Assembly: GCA_963933885.1 (NCBI GenBank)
Contig: CAWVWF010000178.1
Coordinates: forward strand, 1 to 6,992
DNA: 6,992 nucleotides
Direction of reading: 5' to 3'
Origin: CAWVWF01 sp963933885
Lineage (GTDB): Bacteria > Bacteroidota > Bacteroidia > Flavobacteriales_C > GCA-002722245
The position numbers were made by a program, and so were the translations under genes. Position 1 is the stretch's first letter. Each line of letters starts with the position of its first letter. This document shows, piece by piece, positions 6,939 to 6,992 of this stretch. The notes under the pieces were generated by a model that was not told the DNA's origin, ran no database searches, and saw only the letters and a program-made list of their open reading frames with translations.

Positions 6939-6992
6939 ATGAAAGAAATATCAGTTGAAGAATTAAAGGCCAAAATGGATAACAAAGATGAT
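6939..6992 (+). CDS. Start of a probable rhodanese-domain protein, cut by the window end
   Basis: Only 18 codons are visible, giving MKEISVEELKAKMDNKDD, with the frame open to the last base. The pattern (I-S-V-E-E-L-K-x-K-hydrophobic-D, then acidic/polar residues) is the usual opening of single-domain rhodaneses, in which a first strand and helix precede an IDVRE motif. Such proteins carry sulfur as a cysteine persulfide. An in-frame TAA at 6924-6926 bounds the start, and no Shine-Dalgarno is present. The gene follows the TPR gene by 36 bases on the same strand and may share its transcript. The catalytic cysteine and the IDVR motif lie beyond the window, so the family call rests on this short N-terminus alone. 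Confidence 0.6.
   Translation, partial: MKEISVEELKAKMDNKDD

Overview
The window looks like an ordinary chromosomal segment of a member of the Bacteroidota, most likely Flavobacteriales. The pointers are AT-rich DNA with AT-rich codon choice, no Shine-Dalgarno sequence at any well-bounded start, TAnnTTTG-type -7 elements upstream of several genes, and a GlmM-type mutase with the GEGNGG sugar loop. The taxonomic call is inference; the window has no rRNA or other decisive marker.

Layout from left to right. (1) The + strand opens inside a large SF1B DNA helicase gene of the DNA2/NAM7 type. All helicase motifs are present, but the 5' end lies outside the window. (2) After a 123-base gap with an AT-rich inverted repeat and a candidate promoter comes a small exported chalcone-isomerase-fold protein on +. 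(3) Its 3' end overlaps by 15 bases the 3' end of a cysteine desulfurase (NifS/IscS class) on -. (4) The desulfurase is the second gene of a leftward pair; 16 bases before it ends a GlmM-like phosphoglucosamine/phosphohexose mutase. (5) A 227-base divergent region separates the mutase from a rightward gene for a cytoplasmic TPR-repeat protein. (6) 36 bases later a further + gene begins, whose 18 visible residues resemble the start of a rhodanese-domain protein.

Functional picture. The leftward pair joins entry to amino-sugar (peptidoglycan/LPS precursor) synthesis with sulfur mobilisation for tRNA thiolation or Fe-S work. The rightward pair joins a TPR scaffold to a probable sulfur-carrier domain. 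The helicase would serve DNA repair or processing. I see no tRNA, rRNA, CRISPR array, insertion sequence, integrase, toxin-antitoxin pair or defence cassette. No gene shows a frameshift or internal stop. I found no convincing new biological system. The points worth a second look are the off-window N-terminus of the helicase, the tail-to-tail gene overlap, the glmM-desulfurase pairing, and short repeats in the two longer intergenic regions.
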